A stretch of DNA of 64,000 nucleotides, taken from a virus. The stretch spans positions 1 to 64,000 of IMG/VR virus record IMGVR_UViG_3300005264_000255; one strand, written 5' to 3'. Each line of letters starts with the position of its first letter. Position 1 is the first letter of the stretch. Positions 33,089 through 43,000 of the stretch are shown here, piece after piece. Made by a program: the position numbers and the translations under genes. Under the pieces are notes generated by a model. It saw nothing but the letters and a program-made list of their open reading frames with translations, searched no databases and was not told where the DNA came from.

Positions 33089-36007
33089 ATGGAAGACTTT
33101 AAGAAGATAAGATATGACTATAATCATAGAACAACTAGATACACATTCTATATGAATAATATAAAGAAGTTTAAGAAAGCATTAGAAACAGTAACAGGTA
33201 AATCATTTACTAAATATTTGTTTAAGAATGAAACAACTAGTAAATTTGAGATAAGAGAATTCTTTCTTTTAGAATTACATTTTGTATTAAAGTTAATAAA
33301 ATCAGATTATCCTAGTGTAGGATTAGATATAGGTGGTATCTACCTTAATAACCTAATAGAGTTCTTAGAGACAGTAACATGGTTACGTAATAGATATATT
33401 GTAGATACTGATAAGTTGTTTGATTTAAACCATCTAAAAAGAAATATGAAGTTCTTACCTATGAAACACCAACTAGAAGGTTTTAAGAAATATGAGGAAG
33501 TTAAAGAAATGTCTAATCTATCTGGGTTCATGTTAGATGCAGAACCTGGTACTGGTAAAGATTTAATAAATGGTACTAAAGTATTAGTACCTAATGGTAG
33601 TAGAGTCATAGAGTCATTGAAAGTAGGTGATGTTGTTATAGGTAATGATGGACTACATACTAAGGTAACTGGTGTTTATCCACAAGGTTATAAAGAACAG
33701 ATCAAACTTACGTTTAAAGATGGTAGAGAATCAATATGTGGACTAGGTCATCTATGGGAGACCATTGTTAACGATAGTACTATGTTATTAGATACCTATG
33801 AAATTATAACTCTAATGGATAACAATATGAAAGTTAGTATCCCGTTATATAAACCAGAATTAAGTATTAGTAAAATAGATGTTATACCTACCTCTTTTAA
33901 ACTAGGAGTATTCATAGATGCTACTACTAAATTAAAGTCTATACATTCACCTATAGGTGATTATTTTACTTTACCATTATCTTATAGGTATAATCTATTA
34001 CAAGGTCTTCTAAGTACTACTATGATTGATTTTACTGGTAACACATTAATCTACAAGGTAAAGGATATACGTTTAGCTAAATCACTTATTGAAGTTATAC
34101 ATAGTATTGGTGATATCGCTACTATGGAGAAAAACAAAGATGATTATGATTTACACATAACATCTAGAAATCTTAAAGTTTATAGAAAAGGTTACATCCT
34201 AGATATAAATGATTTTAATAATGATTTAAACTTAGAGTTAGTTAGACATGAAAGTATCGGTAAATTTGAATCTACATGTATAAGCGTTGATAATGAAAGT
34301 AAGTTATTCGTTATAGAAGACTATCTGGTAACTCATAACACATATATGTCATTAGCCTTAAGTGAGTTATTAGATTATGAATTAGTTATCATTGTAGCAC
34401 CTAAGAATACTCTACATGAGGTTTGGTTAAAGTCAGTAACCGAAACATTATATAAGAGAAAACAAACTGCTGTAGTGCTTGGTACGGACTCTAAAGAATA
34501 TAATGATGAGAAGTTTATCATAACTCACTATGAGTATCTTAAGAAGTTATCCCTAGATAAGAAATTAGCTAGAAGAATAAAGAAACTAAAACCTATGTTA
34601 ATAGTAGATGAGTTCCATAACTTCAATGAGATAACCTCTGGTAGGATACAAGTCTTAAGAGACTTTGTTACATATATGAAATTTACTGATATAGCACTAC
34701 TTACGGGTACTCCTATAAAAATGAGATTAAAAGAATTAATACCTATGTTATATCTGGTAGATAATAGATTCCCTAAGGCTAGAGAAGACTTTGAGGACTA
34801 CTATGCTAATCTACAAGGAATAAAGATAGATATGATTAGGCATAGGTTTAATCTTTATAAGAAACGTATACAGAGTACTAATACGAATAAAGGTGAGATA
34901 GAAATTAAAGAGTTTAAGATATCTTTGAAAAATGGTAATGATTTTACTATGGAAGCCATATCTTCACGGATGACTGAATATAAACATACTCGTTTATTAG
35001 AATTAGAAAGTAATATGGATTCTTATAAGATAGAATTCAATAACTTAATTACCCAAGCCAGAACAACTATGATTAATAAGGGATTACTTATTAAGGACAT
35101 AGACGCTACATTAAAAGAATATAGAACCTATGTTAAGACTATTAAGAGTTATTCTGATAAGGGTAAGTTATATCGTATATACGATATAGTAAATAAAGCT
35201 AGTACCATAGAAAAAGAATTTATAACTAAATACTTAGATGGTGGTTTTAAGAAACACTTCAGACATATAGCATCTATAGTTAAGTATCCTAAATTTAAAG
35301 TACTTGGTGAAGCTTTAGGTAAAATCCTCTTAGGGTCTAGAATAGAGTGTTATAAGGGATTAGCTGAGAATTTAGAATATAAGAACTTACTAGGTATAAC
35401 TAATAAGAAAGGTTTAGTATTTAGTAATTATGTTAGTGTTTGTGATGCAGTGATTACAAAATGCAGATTAGAAGGTTTTAATCCTATTGGTGTTTACGGC
35501 GAGCATATGGAGAATCTTAATAGTAATGTTAAGTTATTTAATGATCTATCCACAGATGTAAATCCTATAGTAGCTACTTATAAAGGTTTAGGAACTGGTG
35601 TCCCGTTAACTTCTGCTAATGTGGTTATCCTTATAGATACAGCTTTAAGAAGTTTCACATTAGAACAGGCAATCTCTCGTTCTTATAGAATAGGTAATAA
35701 TCATAAGGTAACTTGTATTTTTATTAAATTAGATACAGGTACTGAATATAATATAACTGAAAGAGATTTATATATCGTAAACACCTCAGAATACAACGTA
35801 GAGATGATAACTGGTAACAAACCGATATATGATATACCTAGACAGACTTTGGAGTCTCCTGATGATGATACAGATGTTATCTCTGAAGAATTAGAGGAAG
35901 AGTTAGAGGAAGTAATATCTACGACTTTACTGAATGCCAATTTAATGGATACCAATATTATAATTGATTATGTAAAAAAAATAATGAAAACAATAAAAAT
36001 AATATAA
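33089..36007 (+). CDS. SNF2-like superfamily 2 helicase containing an intein
   Basis: The precursor is 972 aa and the spliced enzyme would be 712 aa. Helicase motifs in order are the Walker A half AEPGTGK (151-157) completed by T418 after the intein, the DEFH box near 507-510 (LIVDEFHNF), LLTGTP near 540, and a C-terminal QAISRSYRIGNN near 859 that matches SNF2 motif VI. An acidic Glu-rich segment lies near 930-945. SNF2/UvsW-like phage helicases remodel branched or protein-bound DNA in replication and recombination. Because the intein splits the ATP-binding loop, the unspliced protein should be inactive. AAAGGAACATA precedes the ATG. Confidence 0.8.
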   Translation: MEDFKKIRYDYNHRTTRYTFYMNNIKKFKKALETVTGKSFTKYLFKNETTSKFEIREFFLLELHFVLKLIKSDYPSVGLDIGGIYLNNLIEFLETVTWLRNRYIVDTDKLFDLNHLKRNMKFLPMKHQLEGFKKYEEVKEMSNLSGFMLDAEPGTGKDLINGTKVLVPNGSRVIESLKVGDVVIGNDGLHTKVTGVYPQGYKEQIKLTFKDGRESICGLGHLWETIVNDSTMLLDTYEIITLMDNNMKVSIPLYKPELSISKIDVIPTSFKLGVFIDATTKLKSIHSPIGDYFTLPLSYRYNLLQGLLSTTMIDFTGNTLIYKVKDIRLAKSLIEVIHSIGDIATMEKNKDDYDLHITSRNLKVYRKGYILDINDFNNDLNLELVRHESIGKFESTCISVDNESKLFVIEDYLVTHNTYMSLALSELLDYELVIIVAPKNTLHEVWLKSVTETLYKRKQTAVVLGTDSKEYNDEKFIITHYEYLKKLSLDKKLARRIKKLKPMLIVDEFHNFNEITSGRIQVLRDFVTYMKFTDIALLTGTPIKMRLKELIPMLYLVDNRFPKAREDFEDYYANLQGIKIDMIRHRFNLYKKRIQSTNTNKGEIEIKEFKISLKNGNDFTMEAISSRMTEYKHTRLLELESNMDSYKIEFNNLITQARTTMINKGLLIKDIDATLKEYRTYVKTIKSYSDKGKLYRIYDIVNKASTIEKEFITKYLDGGFKKHFRHIASIVKYPKFKVLGEALGKILLGSRIECYKGLAENLEYKNLLGITNKKGLVFSNYVSVCDAVITKCRLEGFNPIGVYGEHMENLNSNVKLFNDLSTDVNPIVATYKGLGTGVPLTSANVVILIDTALRSFTLEQAISRSYRIGNNHKVTCIFIKLDTGTEYNITERDLYIVNTSEYNVEMITGNKPIYDIPRQTLESPDDDTDVISEELEEELEEVISTTLLNANLMDTNIIIDYVKKIMKTIKII
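33560..34339 (+). other. class 3 intein in the helicase Walker A loop (260 aa)
   Basis: The insert spans precursor residues 158-417, between GTGK and T418. It begins DLINGTKVLVPNG, so position 1 is Asp and not Cys, Ser or Ala. Block B ends GHLWETI with W223, block F has C397 in STCISVD, and the end is LVTHN followed by Thr. This Trp-Cys-Thr set is the signature of class 3 inteins, which use the block F cysteine as first nucleophile. Between the splicing blocks are two weak relics of LAGLIDADG motifs (KLGVFIDAT and LLQGLLSTTMID) lacking the catalytic DG, so homing activity is probably lost. Confidence 0.8.
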
Positions 36008-36035
36008 CTACATAGGGACATCCCTATGTAGTTAT
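36004..36035. terminator. shared hairpin terminator
   Basis: A 15-bp perfect stem (ATAACTACATAGGGA and complement) with a two-base spacer contains the helicase stop; the converging gene ends six bases beyond. Confidence 0.75.
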
Positions 36036-36040
36036 TAATA

Positions 36041-36832
36041 TTATAAGTTATAGTCATATACTCCATGATTATCTAACTCTTCAATATTGAATTTTCTAAT
36101 ACTATATGTACCTTCTCTTATAAAAGTTAACATATAACAAATATCATCGCTATAAAGAATGTTTTCTAATTCACTATCTAATACATTAGTATCAAGAGTC
36201 TTAGTACTAATGGTTAGAGTTTCACCTAATGATAAACGGTTATCATCTAACTTAGGTAATTTTTGATTATATACGAAGTTAAACTTCTCTAAATAAGTCA
36301 GAGGTAATGCCTCTGATAGCGTAGGTTCATCATCAATACCTGTAATAGTATCCTCAAGGAAAAATGCATCTAGTTGTGCTTCAATATTATCAGAAGAGTC
36401 AAAATCAATAGCATAGTCTATCTTAAATTTCTCTAATGCAGCAGAAACATAAGGATGTGTTTCAGAATATTCTATAAGTTTTGGCATGTCTTTATCATAT
36501 TCATCTATAGTAACTCTAGTCTGTATAGGTATATTATCTCTTAGAGTTATTATAGACGCTCTATTAGCAAGTAAACGATTAGTATAGTTAGTTAACTTGT
36601 TTTGGTAGAATTCCAATACAGCAACGGTATGGTCCTTAGATAGTTCAGGTATCTGTTTATCTGCATCTACGATTACTTGTTCCTTATCGATATAAGCAAC
36701 ATCATAGTTACCTCTATGGATATATTTAGAACTAACATAACAACATACTTCACTTACTACAGTGCTCTTATTTAAAATAGCTAATCTATCTTGGTTGTTT
36801 TTAATGTCAATTATACTTCTGATTAATCTCAT
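36041..36832 (-). CDS. unknown protein, 263 aa
   Basis: This is the last gene of the portal operon (40001-36041). It is acidic and helical in the middle (QNKLTNYTNRLLANRASIIT), with a C-terminal strand-rich part. There is no protease triad that I can defend, although a prohead protease or scaffold would fit this position next to the portal. The start has AAAAGGATAGACC upstream. Confidence 0.55.
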   Translation of the reverse strand: MRLIRSIIDIKNNQDRLAILNKSTVVSEVCCYVSSKYIHRGNYDVAYIDKEQVIVDADKQIPELSKDHTVAVLEFYQNKLTNYTNRLLANRASIITLRDNIPIQTRVTIDEYDKDMPKLIEYSETHPYVSAALEKFKIDYAIDFDSSDNIEAQLDAFFLEDTITGIDDEPTLSEALPLTYLEKFNFVYNQKLPKLDDNRLSLGETLTISTKTLDTNVLDSELENILYSDDICYMLTFIREGTYSIRKFNIEELDNHGVYDYNL

Positions 36833-36835
36833 GGT

Positions 36836-37579
36836 CTATCCTTTTATTTTTAAAATTCTATAAGTTTTATTTTGGTCATTAACGACTAACTCTAGTGACT
36901 CATTTTGATTACCAATATATGGTAATAATGGTAGTCCTGTATCATCTGAGTATTCAGCTAGATTAATTACGGCTGGTGTATCCATTATAGGCGTTATAGT
37001 TTCCGCCATAGGTTGTACTGAGTTTCTATTTGTTTTTTCAGGATGAATAGATTTACGAGTACTACCTAATTCTGAGGTTGGACCATTAATGAATATCTCA
37101 CTACTGTTACCCTGTGGGTTAAATGGATTACCACTACTATTTAATCCAGGGATAGTAACTCCACTAGTATTACCAATTTGAACACCCATAGGCTGTTGTT
37201 GCATATTATTGTTATTATACATAGGGTTGACGTTACCTATATTTTGTCGCATACCTGGTTGTTGTATCGGATTACCATTTTGATCTATCTGATAAAACTG
37301 AATATTATCATGCATATATAAGTTACCCTGACCATCTTGCCATACATCTGGATTACCCATATTGTTTTTACGAATAGGAGTTAATCCATTGTTATTTTGC
37401 TGTTGCGTATATTGTTGTGTATTTTGGTACATACCTTGTTGCCTTTTTATAGGATTACCGTTTTGATCTATCTCAATTAGGTTACCCGAATTATCCTTAG
37501 CGTATAAACAGTTATTGCCATCCTGCCATACATTAGGGTTGTTAAAGTTATCGTAATTTACTGGTCTCATGCCATTCAT
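36836..37579 (-). CDS. Asn/Gln-rich repeat protein, 247 aa
   Basis: Residues about 8-46 and 67-107 are two copies of one module (GNPDVWQDGQGNLY then QIDQNGNPI in copy 2). They are joined and followed by Gln/Asn-rich, prion-like stretches (YTQQQNNNG and YNNNNMQQQPMG). The C-terminal 60 residues are more ordered. It overlaps the 37576 frame by four bases. Location behind the portal suggests a head-assembly or scaffold protein; function unknown. Confidence 0.6.
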   Translation of the reverse strand: MNGMRPVNYDNFNNPNVWQDGNNCLYAKDNSGNLIEIDQNGNPIKRQQGMYQNTQQYTQQQNNNGLTPIRKNNMGNPDVWQDGQGNLYMHDNIQFYQIDQNGNPIQQPGMRQNIGNVNPMYNNNNMQQQPMGVQIGNTSGVTIPGLNSSGNPFNPQGNSSEIFINGPTSELGSTRKSIHPEKTNRNSVQPMAETITPIMDTPAVINLAEYSDDTGLPLLPYIGNQNESLELVVNDQNKTYRILKIKG

Positions 37580-38343
37580 GTATATTCCTTGTATTTATTT
37601 TTTTGCAAAAAAATAGAGCCGTCGTTGTCATTAGGTTCTTCTTCCATAACAGCGTCTTCATCTGTTTCAGTATCTAATGTATCATCATCATCAACAACTT
37701 CCTCCTCTATATTATTTATCTTTTCAATCTTCTCATCAAGTTCCTTTTTAATCTTATTATTATTCTTTAAGAATGGTATTGCAAGTACTCCAAGGTTTTC
37801 TATAAAGTAATTAAATTCTTCCAATAAAGTATCATTAGGCTTACCATCTTCGTCATGCATAAACATATTAGTAAAGTCAGGCAGTAGATTATTTTCATCT
37901 ACAAACTTTCGTAGTAATATTGCTTTAAATGCATTTTTAATATTATCTATATTATCACCTAGAATACCAGCATTTTCATTAGTTATAAAATCAGTAGTAA
38001 ATAACTTATCTAAAATGATATCTAACATATCAGTATAGTTTTCTACCATAGCAGTAGATCTATCCTCCTCTACCTCTTGTAGTGTAGGTAAGCTTACTTT
38101 AACATGTTTCATTACAATTTTACTTACATTAGTCACTAGTGCTTCATCAGTAATACTCTTTAATACGGCATTATTAACATTCCTATCGTTTTTAATAAGG
38201 AATTTTCTAATCTTCTTTATGTTATTTAAAGTAATACCCTCTATAACACTAATAAGTTTTTTATCTACTAACATCTTCTTAGTAAGGTCTCTAACAATTA
38301 ATTTATTAAAACCTTTCTGTAATTTCAGGATACGCTTATTCAA
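37576..38343 (-). CDS. portal protein, C-terminal part in the -1 frame
   Basis: The frame has only a TTG at 38343 as possible start and no ribosome site. It begins NKRILKLQKGFNKLIVRDLT, the kind of sequence that normally follows the portal core in T4-like portals, then a helical region and a very acidic tail (EEEVVDDDDTLDTETDEDAV). Adding one A to the AAAA run in AATAAAACAATAG (about 38360) joins it to the portal as ...NNKNNRALLNKRI.... Hence the true portal is about 810 aa. Confidence 0.65.
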   Translation of the reverse strand: MNKRILKLQKGFNKLIVRDLTKKMLVDKKLISVIEGITLNNIKKIRKFLIKNDRNVNNAVLKSITDEALVTNVSKIVMKHVKVSLPTLQEVEEDRSTAMVENYTDMLDIILDKLFTTDFITNENAGILGDNIDNIKNAFKAILLRKFVDENNLLPDFTNMFMHDEDGKPNDTLLEEFNYFIENLGVLAIPFLKNNNKIKKELDEKIEKINNIEEEVVDDDDTLDTETDEDAVMEEEPNDNDGSIFLQKNKYKEYT

Positions 38344-40001
38344 CAGAGCTCTATTGTTTTATTGTTTTTAACTGTTGTAGCTAACTCAGGTCCTTTTGTT
38401 TCATCTAACAATTCAGGTGTTACATATAGTGTTCTATAAATCTGTTTATCAATATCCTCGATTAGCTGAGTATCTACAGGATTAATCTCATTCTTTTTTT
38501 CTTCAATTTCAACATTAACATCAGGTAAGTTAGGATGTTTAGCTTCTACAGCAAATCCAAGACTATGAGCCCAATCTACGAAACTATTAACATCTAACAT
38601 ACCTACAGGTAAACCAATCTTACGATTGTTCATCACGTTAGTAACTATCTTTCTTAAGTTTTGTTTATAGTTAGCATCATCAGGATCTAAATCTATCTTG
38701 ATGTTAGTTGTACTTATACTACTTTTAACATATGCTAGTAAATTTGTAAACATTAATATAGATCTAATACTAACCAAAGTAGTAACCTTTTCAAGTAACG
38801 ACTTCCCAGTACCATTAGGTCTAAAGTTAATAGCATAGTAACTAACCATTTCAGCAGGTACATATATCACGTTTAGTTTACTCTTATCCAGTATCTTATC
38901 ACTTATAGCTAATAAAAGATTATCATCAATTTCATATGTAGCATCTAAGGTATTTATGCCATGCTCATTTGTAATAAATTTATCAATATCTTCTTTTATT
39001 ATAGTATTTCTTAGACCCTCTAAGTTTTTTAGCTTAGGTATAAGAGCGTTTTCATTTTGGTATTTTTTACGTATTTGAGTAAGTATATCTTTATTGGCAT
39101 CCATAGCATCATCAATACCACTACCATGTAATCTATTAGGTGAGATATTACTACCATTTAAGTTACTACCATCTTCATTAAGTATTATAAAATAACCGTA
39201 ATGTACCTTAACATCAGACTTGGATGTAATAGGGACTACTGTACTAGTATCAAGTTTCTTAATAATAGTTTTTGATACATCATTGTTAAAATCAAGGATA
39301 TCTTCATTATTATCATTTTTCTTACCATTAAATAAAGCTTTCTCTAGGGCTATTGTTACCTTAGATAGGTCATTGTGTTTATATACCTTTTTTTCCATAC
39401 CAGTACGAATGAATTTCTTCTTAACATCAATGTCAATGAGTTTATTTAAATTATTAGTAACAGTGACATTAGTATGTGTATTATTAACAGAGTTTGTTCC
39501 ATTTATATTACCTCGTTTAAGATACATAGAATTTTCCGTACCACTGGCAATTTTCTTACCCCTATCCATTATACCTTCTAAATATTCTTGAGTTAAGTTT
39601 AACTCAGCATATGAACCTCTAGTATATAAGGTTTCTGTAACGATCTCACTTAGTTTTTCAACTATTCCATATTCGTTAACAGCATGTTCTTCAATGACAC
39701 TGATATAACTATTAACAATATCCGAAGGTAGTGTTGTAATTGATAATTCAAAAAATAATGATTCTGTCTCCATATCATTGGGTGTTAAAATAAGTGAAGT
39801 TATGGTTTCCATAATTAATTCAAGTTCTGGATATAACTCAATCATATCATCAACAGTTTTACATATATCACTACTATATTTACTTACAGCCGATGCCTCT
39901 CTATAATCCATCATTACGTCAGTATCAGGGAAGTTAGTCTTCGCCTTATCCATGAATCTACTCTTCTTTACATTGGGTTTTTTTATATCCGATTTACTCA
40001 T
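38340..40001 (-). CDS. portal protein, N-terminal part (frame-broken)
   Basis: Portal-type features include YYAINFRPNGTGKSLLEKVT, followed by a helical stem-like segment (SIRSILMFTNLLAYVKSSIS) and MNNRKIGLPVGMLDVNSF, then QIYRTLYVTPELLDET. The early part (LELIMETITSLILTPNDMET) is the usual portal wing start. The portal forms the ring through which DNA enters and leaves the head. The frame stops at 38340 after TIELC, but the next frame clearly continues the same protein. GGAATTAAAAA precedes the ATG. Confidence 0.7.
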   Translation of the reverse strand: MSKSDIKKPNVKKSRFMDKAKTNFPDTDVMMDYREASAVSKYSSDICKTVDDMIELYPELELIMETITSLILTPNDMETESLFFELSITTLPSDIVNSYISVIEEHAVNEYGIVEKLSEIVTETLYTRGSYAELNLTQEYLEGIMDRGKKIASGTENSMYLKRGNINGTNSVNNTHTNVTVTNNLNKLIDIDVKKKFIRTGMEKKVYKHNDLSKVTIALEKALFNGKKNDNNEDILDFNNDVSKTIIKKLDTSTVVPITSKSDVKVHYGYFIILNEDGSNLNGSNISPNRLHGSGIDDAMDANKDILTQIRKKYQNENALIPKLKNLEGLRNTIIKEDIDKFITNEHGINTLDATYEIDDNLLLAISDKILDKSKLNVIYVPAEMVSYYAINFRPNGTGKSLLEKVTTLVSIRSILMFTNLLAYVKSSISTTNIKIDLDPDDANYKQNLRKIVTNVMNNRKIGLPVGMLDVNSFVDWAHSLGFAVEAKHPNLPDVNVEIEEKKNEINPVDTQLIEDIDKQIYRTLYVTPELLDETKGPELATTVKNNKTIELC

Positions 40002-40024
40002 TTTTTAATTCCTTTTTCATTTTT

Positions 40025-40028
40025 TTGA
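40025..40028 (+). promoter_or_regulatory. TTGA-type leader element
   Basis: TTGATTACATAATTACCAATGG lies before the GGAG of the gene at 40054. Confidence 0.35.
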
Positions 40029-40053
40029 TTACATAATTACCAATGGAGTACAA

Positions 40054-43000
40054 ATGATAACTTTAACAACATACTATAAGAATATTCTAAACTTTATAAA
40101 TAGTTTAACCATCAAAATAGATGATATTCAAATACATCAAAACTATCAGACCTATGTTAAGTATAATAGGATGGTACCTGAACAGAGTGACTCTAAGTAT
40201 TATCAGAATATTTGTGGTATTAAAAATATAAATGACTATACAGTTTATATTAATGCATATGAGAATATTGAGTTAACACGAGAGTATCTTAACAATGATT
40301 ACCTACTTAAGGAGAGATTACGATTATTTAGTACAGACTTTAATACTCTATGTCTAAACAATCCAGGGATGACAGATTATATTAGGGGATGTCTGTCTGA
40401 CAATGAAATGTCAGATGTTCTTGATGCACCTAACTATACTATCCTAGATTATGATAAAACTTTTTTACTTAGTAACGAACTAAGTATCATATCTGAACTA
40501 AACATATACATTAAACAATATATGTCCAGATTCCATAATGTTAAGTATATCACTGAAGAGTTATATATGCCTTCTTTATTATCAGGACTATATAACGCTT
40601 TATTCCTAAAAGTAATTTCATTAAAGGTTAAAAACATACTTTCATATAAAACTGACGCCTATCATAGGGAAGTATTCTTTAAGTCATATAAGAGTTTAAA
40701 TAATGAAATGGACCTATTTAATTTAGAAACAAATATTTGGGTATATGGTAACCTAAAAAGAATGAAGAAAAACATAGGTAAGAATAATATACTAGATAAT
40801 ATACTACTAACTATATTTGATAACAATAGTATAGGTGTTAATAATATTAGATATGTATCTGATTTACCAACACTAATAACTAATAACCTAGAGAAGTATA
40901 ATAAAGAGTATTATAAGAATAACTATACCCTTCTAAGTATAGATGCTAACTTAAGTGGTTACAGTAAAAGTAATACTAATTATCCTTTAGAGAAACTAGA
41001 GAGTCTTCTTTATGAGAATGAGTTAGTTGGTAACGTTACTAGTGATTTAATCATAGACGAGATGGATGAGATTCTAGCTGATAAGAGTCCTACGACTGAG
41101 AACGCTAGTAAGTTATTTATATTAGATACACCAGAAAAACTTAATACGTATTATTATAATAGTCTAATACTAGCTATAAGTAACTTTATCAATATCAAAG
41201 ATAAGAATATGTTTACATTTACTTTAGATTATCGTAATACGGTAGACTCTAAGATATATAAATTAGACATGATTGATGTAGAGAATATTATCATCTATAC
41301 TTTAGCTAAGTATTACAAGATGACTAGTAATGAATTTACTATTAAATTTCCAGGAGTTTATGATAACCCTAATAAAGAAGTCTTAATGAAAAAGACTTGG
41401 TATAAAGATAAGTTAACACCTATCGTGGACTACATTATGAATGCTAAGGATCTAAATTTAAATATTTATAATAGAGAAACTATGAGACGTAAGTTTAAGA
41501 GTATCAGAGAGATAGATACTAAAACTTGGTATGTTTTATCAAACATAGTAGATAATGTTGCTAAGACAGATATAAATTACTTATACAGTGGTCTTTTAGT
41601 TAATAAAGAGATTACATATGACATGTCAGTTATAGATGAATATCTTGGTGATAAAGATTTATATAGACTAATAGATTCAAATAGTTTGGATATTGTAACT
41701 GAGTTATTATGTGAAATAACAGGAATACCTGTAGACCATGACAGTCTTATTATAGATAAATTTAAAAAGACTATTAGGTTTTTTAATAAGGTAACATCTT
41801 ATACCATAGATTTATTATTAGATGATTCATTTACCAGAACAGATGTTGATAATAATACGTTAACAAATAACTTAAATCTTAGTTATAAGTCATTGATGGA
41901 AGTTAGGGATATTAATTGTAAGTTTTATGAGGATTTAAAATTCTGTATACGAGATACTAATTTCTTAGATTACGATATTAGACAAGTAAGAGACAGTCAT
42001 ATTCATAATACCAATGAATATACAGAACTACCTTGTGTATTAGATTATGATAGAGTATATACGATACCTATGTTAACAGGAAAGTTTTCTCGTACTATGG
42101 GTAAAAAGTATACATTAAATATTGATGAGAATGTTTTTAGTGACCGTGGTATTGGTTATTATAATAGTGACCAATTAGCTAATACTAATGAACATATAGA
42201 CTACTCTCCAGTTGTTCAATTTGGTTCAAGTCCTATGACACCTATTAATGTAACGACTAAGACTAACATAGATGTACATCCTAAGAAATATAAATTAGAA
42301 TATACTAATATAGAGAAGATAACAGATCATCTTCATGGTGTCGATATATTAGATACTGATAAGAACAATATCTTTAATATAGGTAGTACAGATAAATCTA
42401 GTTTAAATACACAGTCAGCTATATCCCTATTAACTATAAATGCTAAGCATAAAACATTTATAAATAATCACTATATAAATGGTTTAAAATATACTGTCCC
42501 TATAGGTAAGGAACTAGAATACTTTGAGAATAGGAATCTATTGGAGATTAATCCTCATATGGAGAATATACCATTACGACAGATAGGTACCCCTTCTGTA
42601 TCACAATTTAGCATAGTTACTGATACAGGTACGAGATTTACAACAACACCATATAAGTTAGCCTATATTAATATAAAACGTATCATAGATAATTTATCTG
42701 GTATACATATGGTTGATATTAATAAGAATAGTATCTTTAATACAGGTAGTGTGGATAACTTTAGCTTAAGTACACAATCACCTATGTCGTTAATATCTGT
42801 AAAAACTAAACAGAAGATATTTAACAATCACTATATAACTGGAATGCAAAGTGGTACATATACAGAGACAGGTATAACAGACGTTGATACTGTTACTAGT
42901 AATGTATTTACAGATAAAACAGATAGTATTTCTCTTAGTAGTATTCCTGAAATAGGTAGTATTCCTATAAGTAGTAATATTAAAGAATATCCCGATAGTT

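Noticed and set aside
38780-38850. Walker A-like GTGKS in the portal product
   Set aside because: RPNGTGKSLLEKV is a usual portal segment with no Walker B or other ATPase motif nearby, so no ATPase is claimed.
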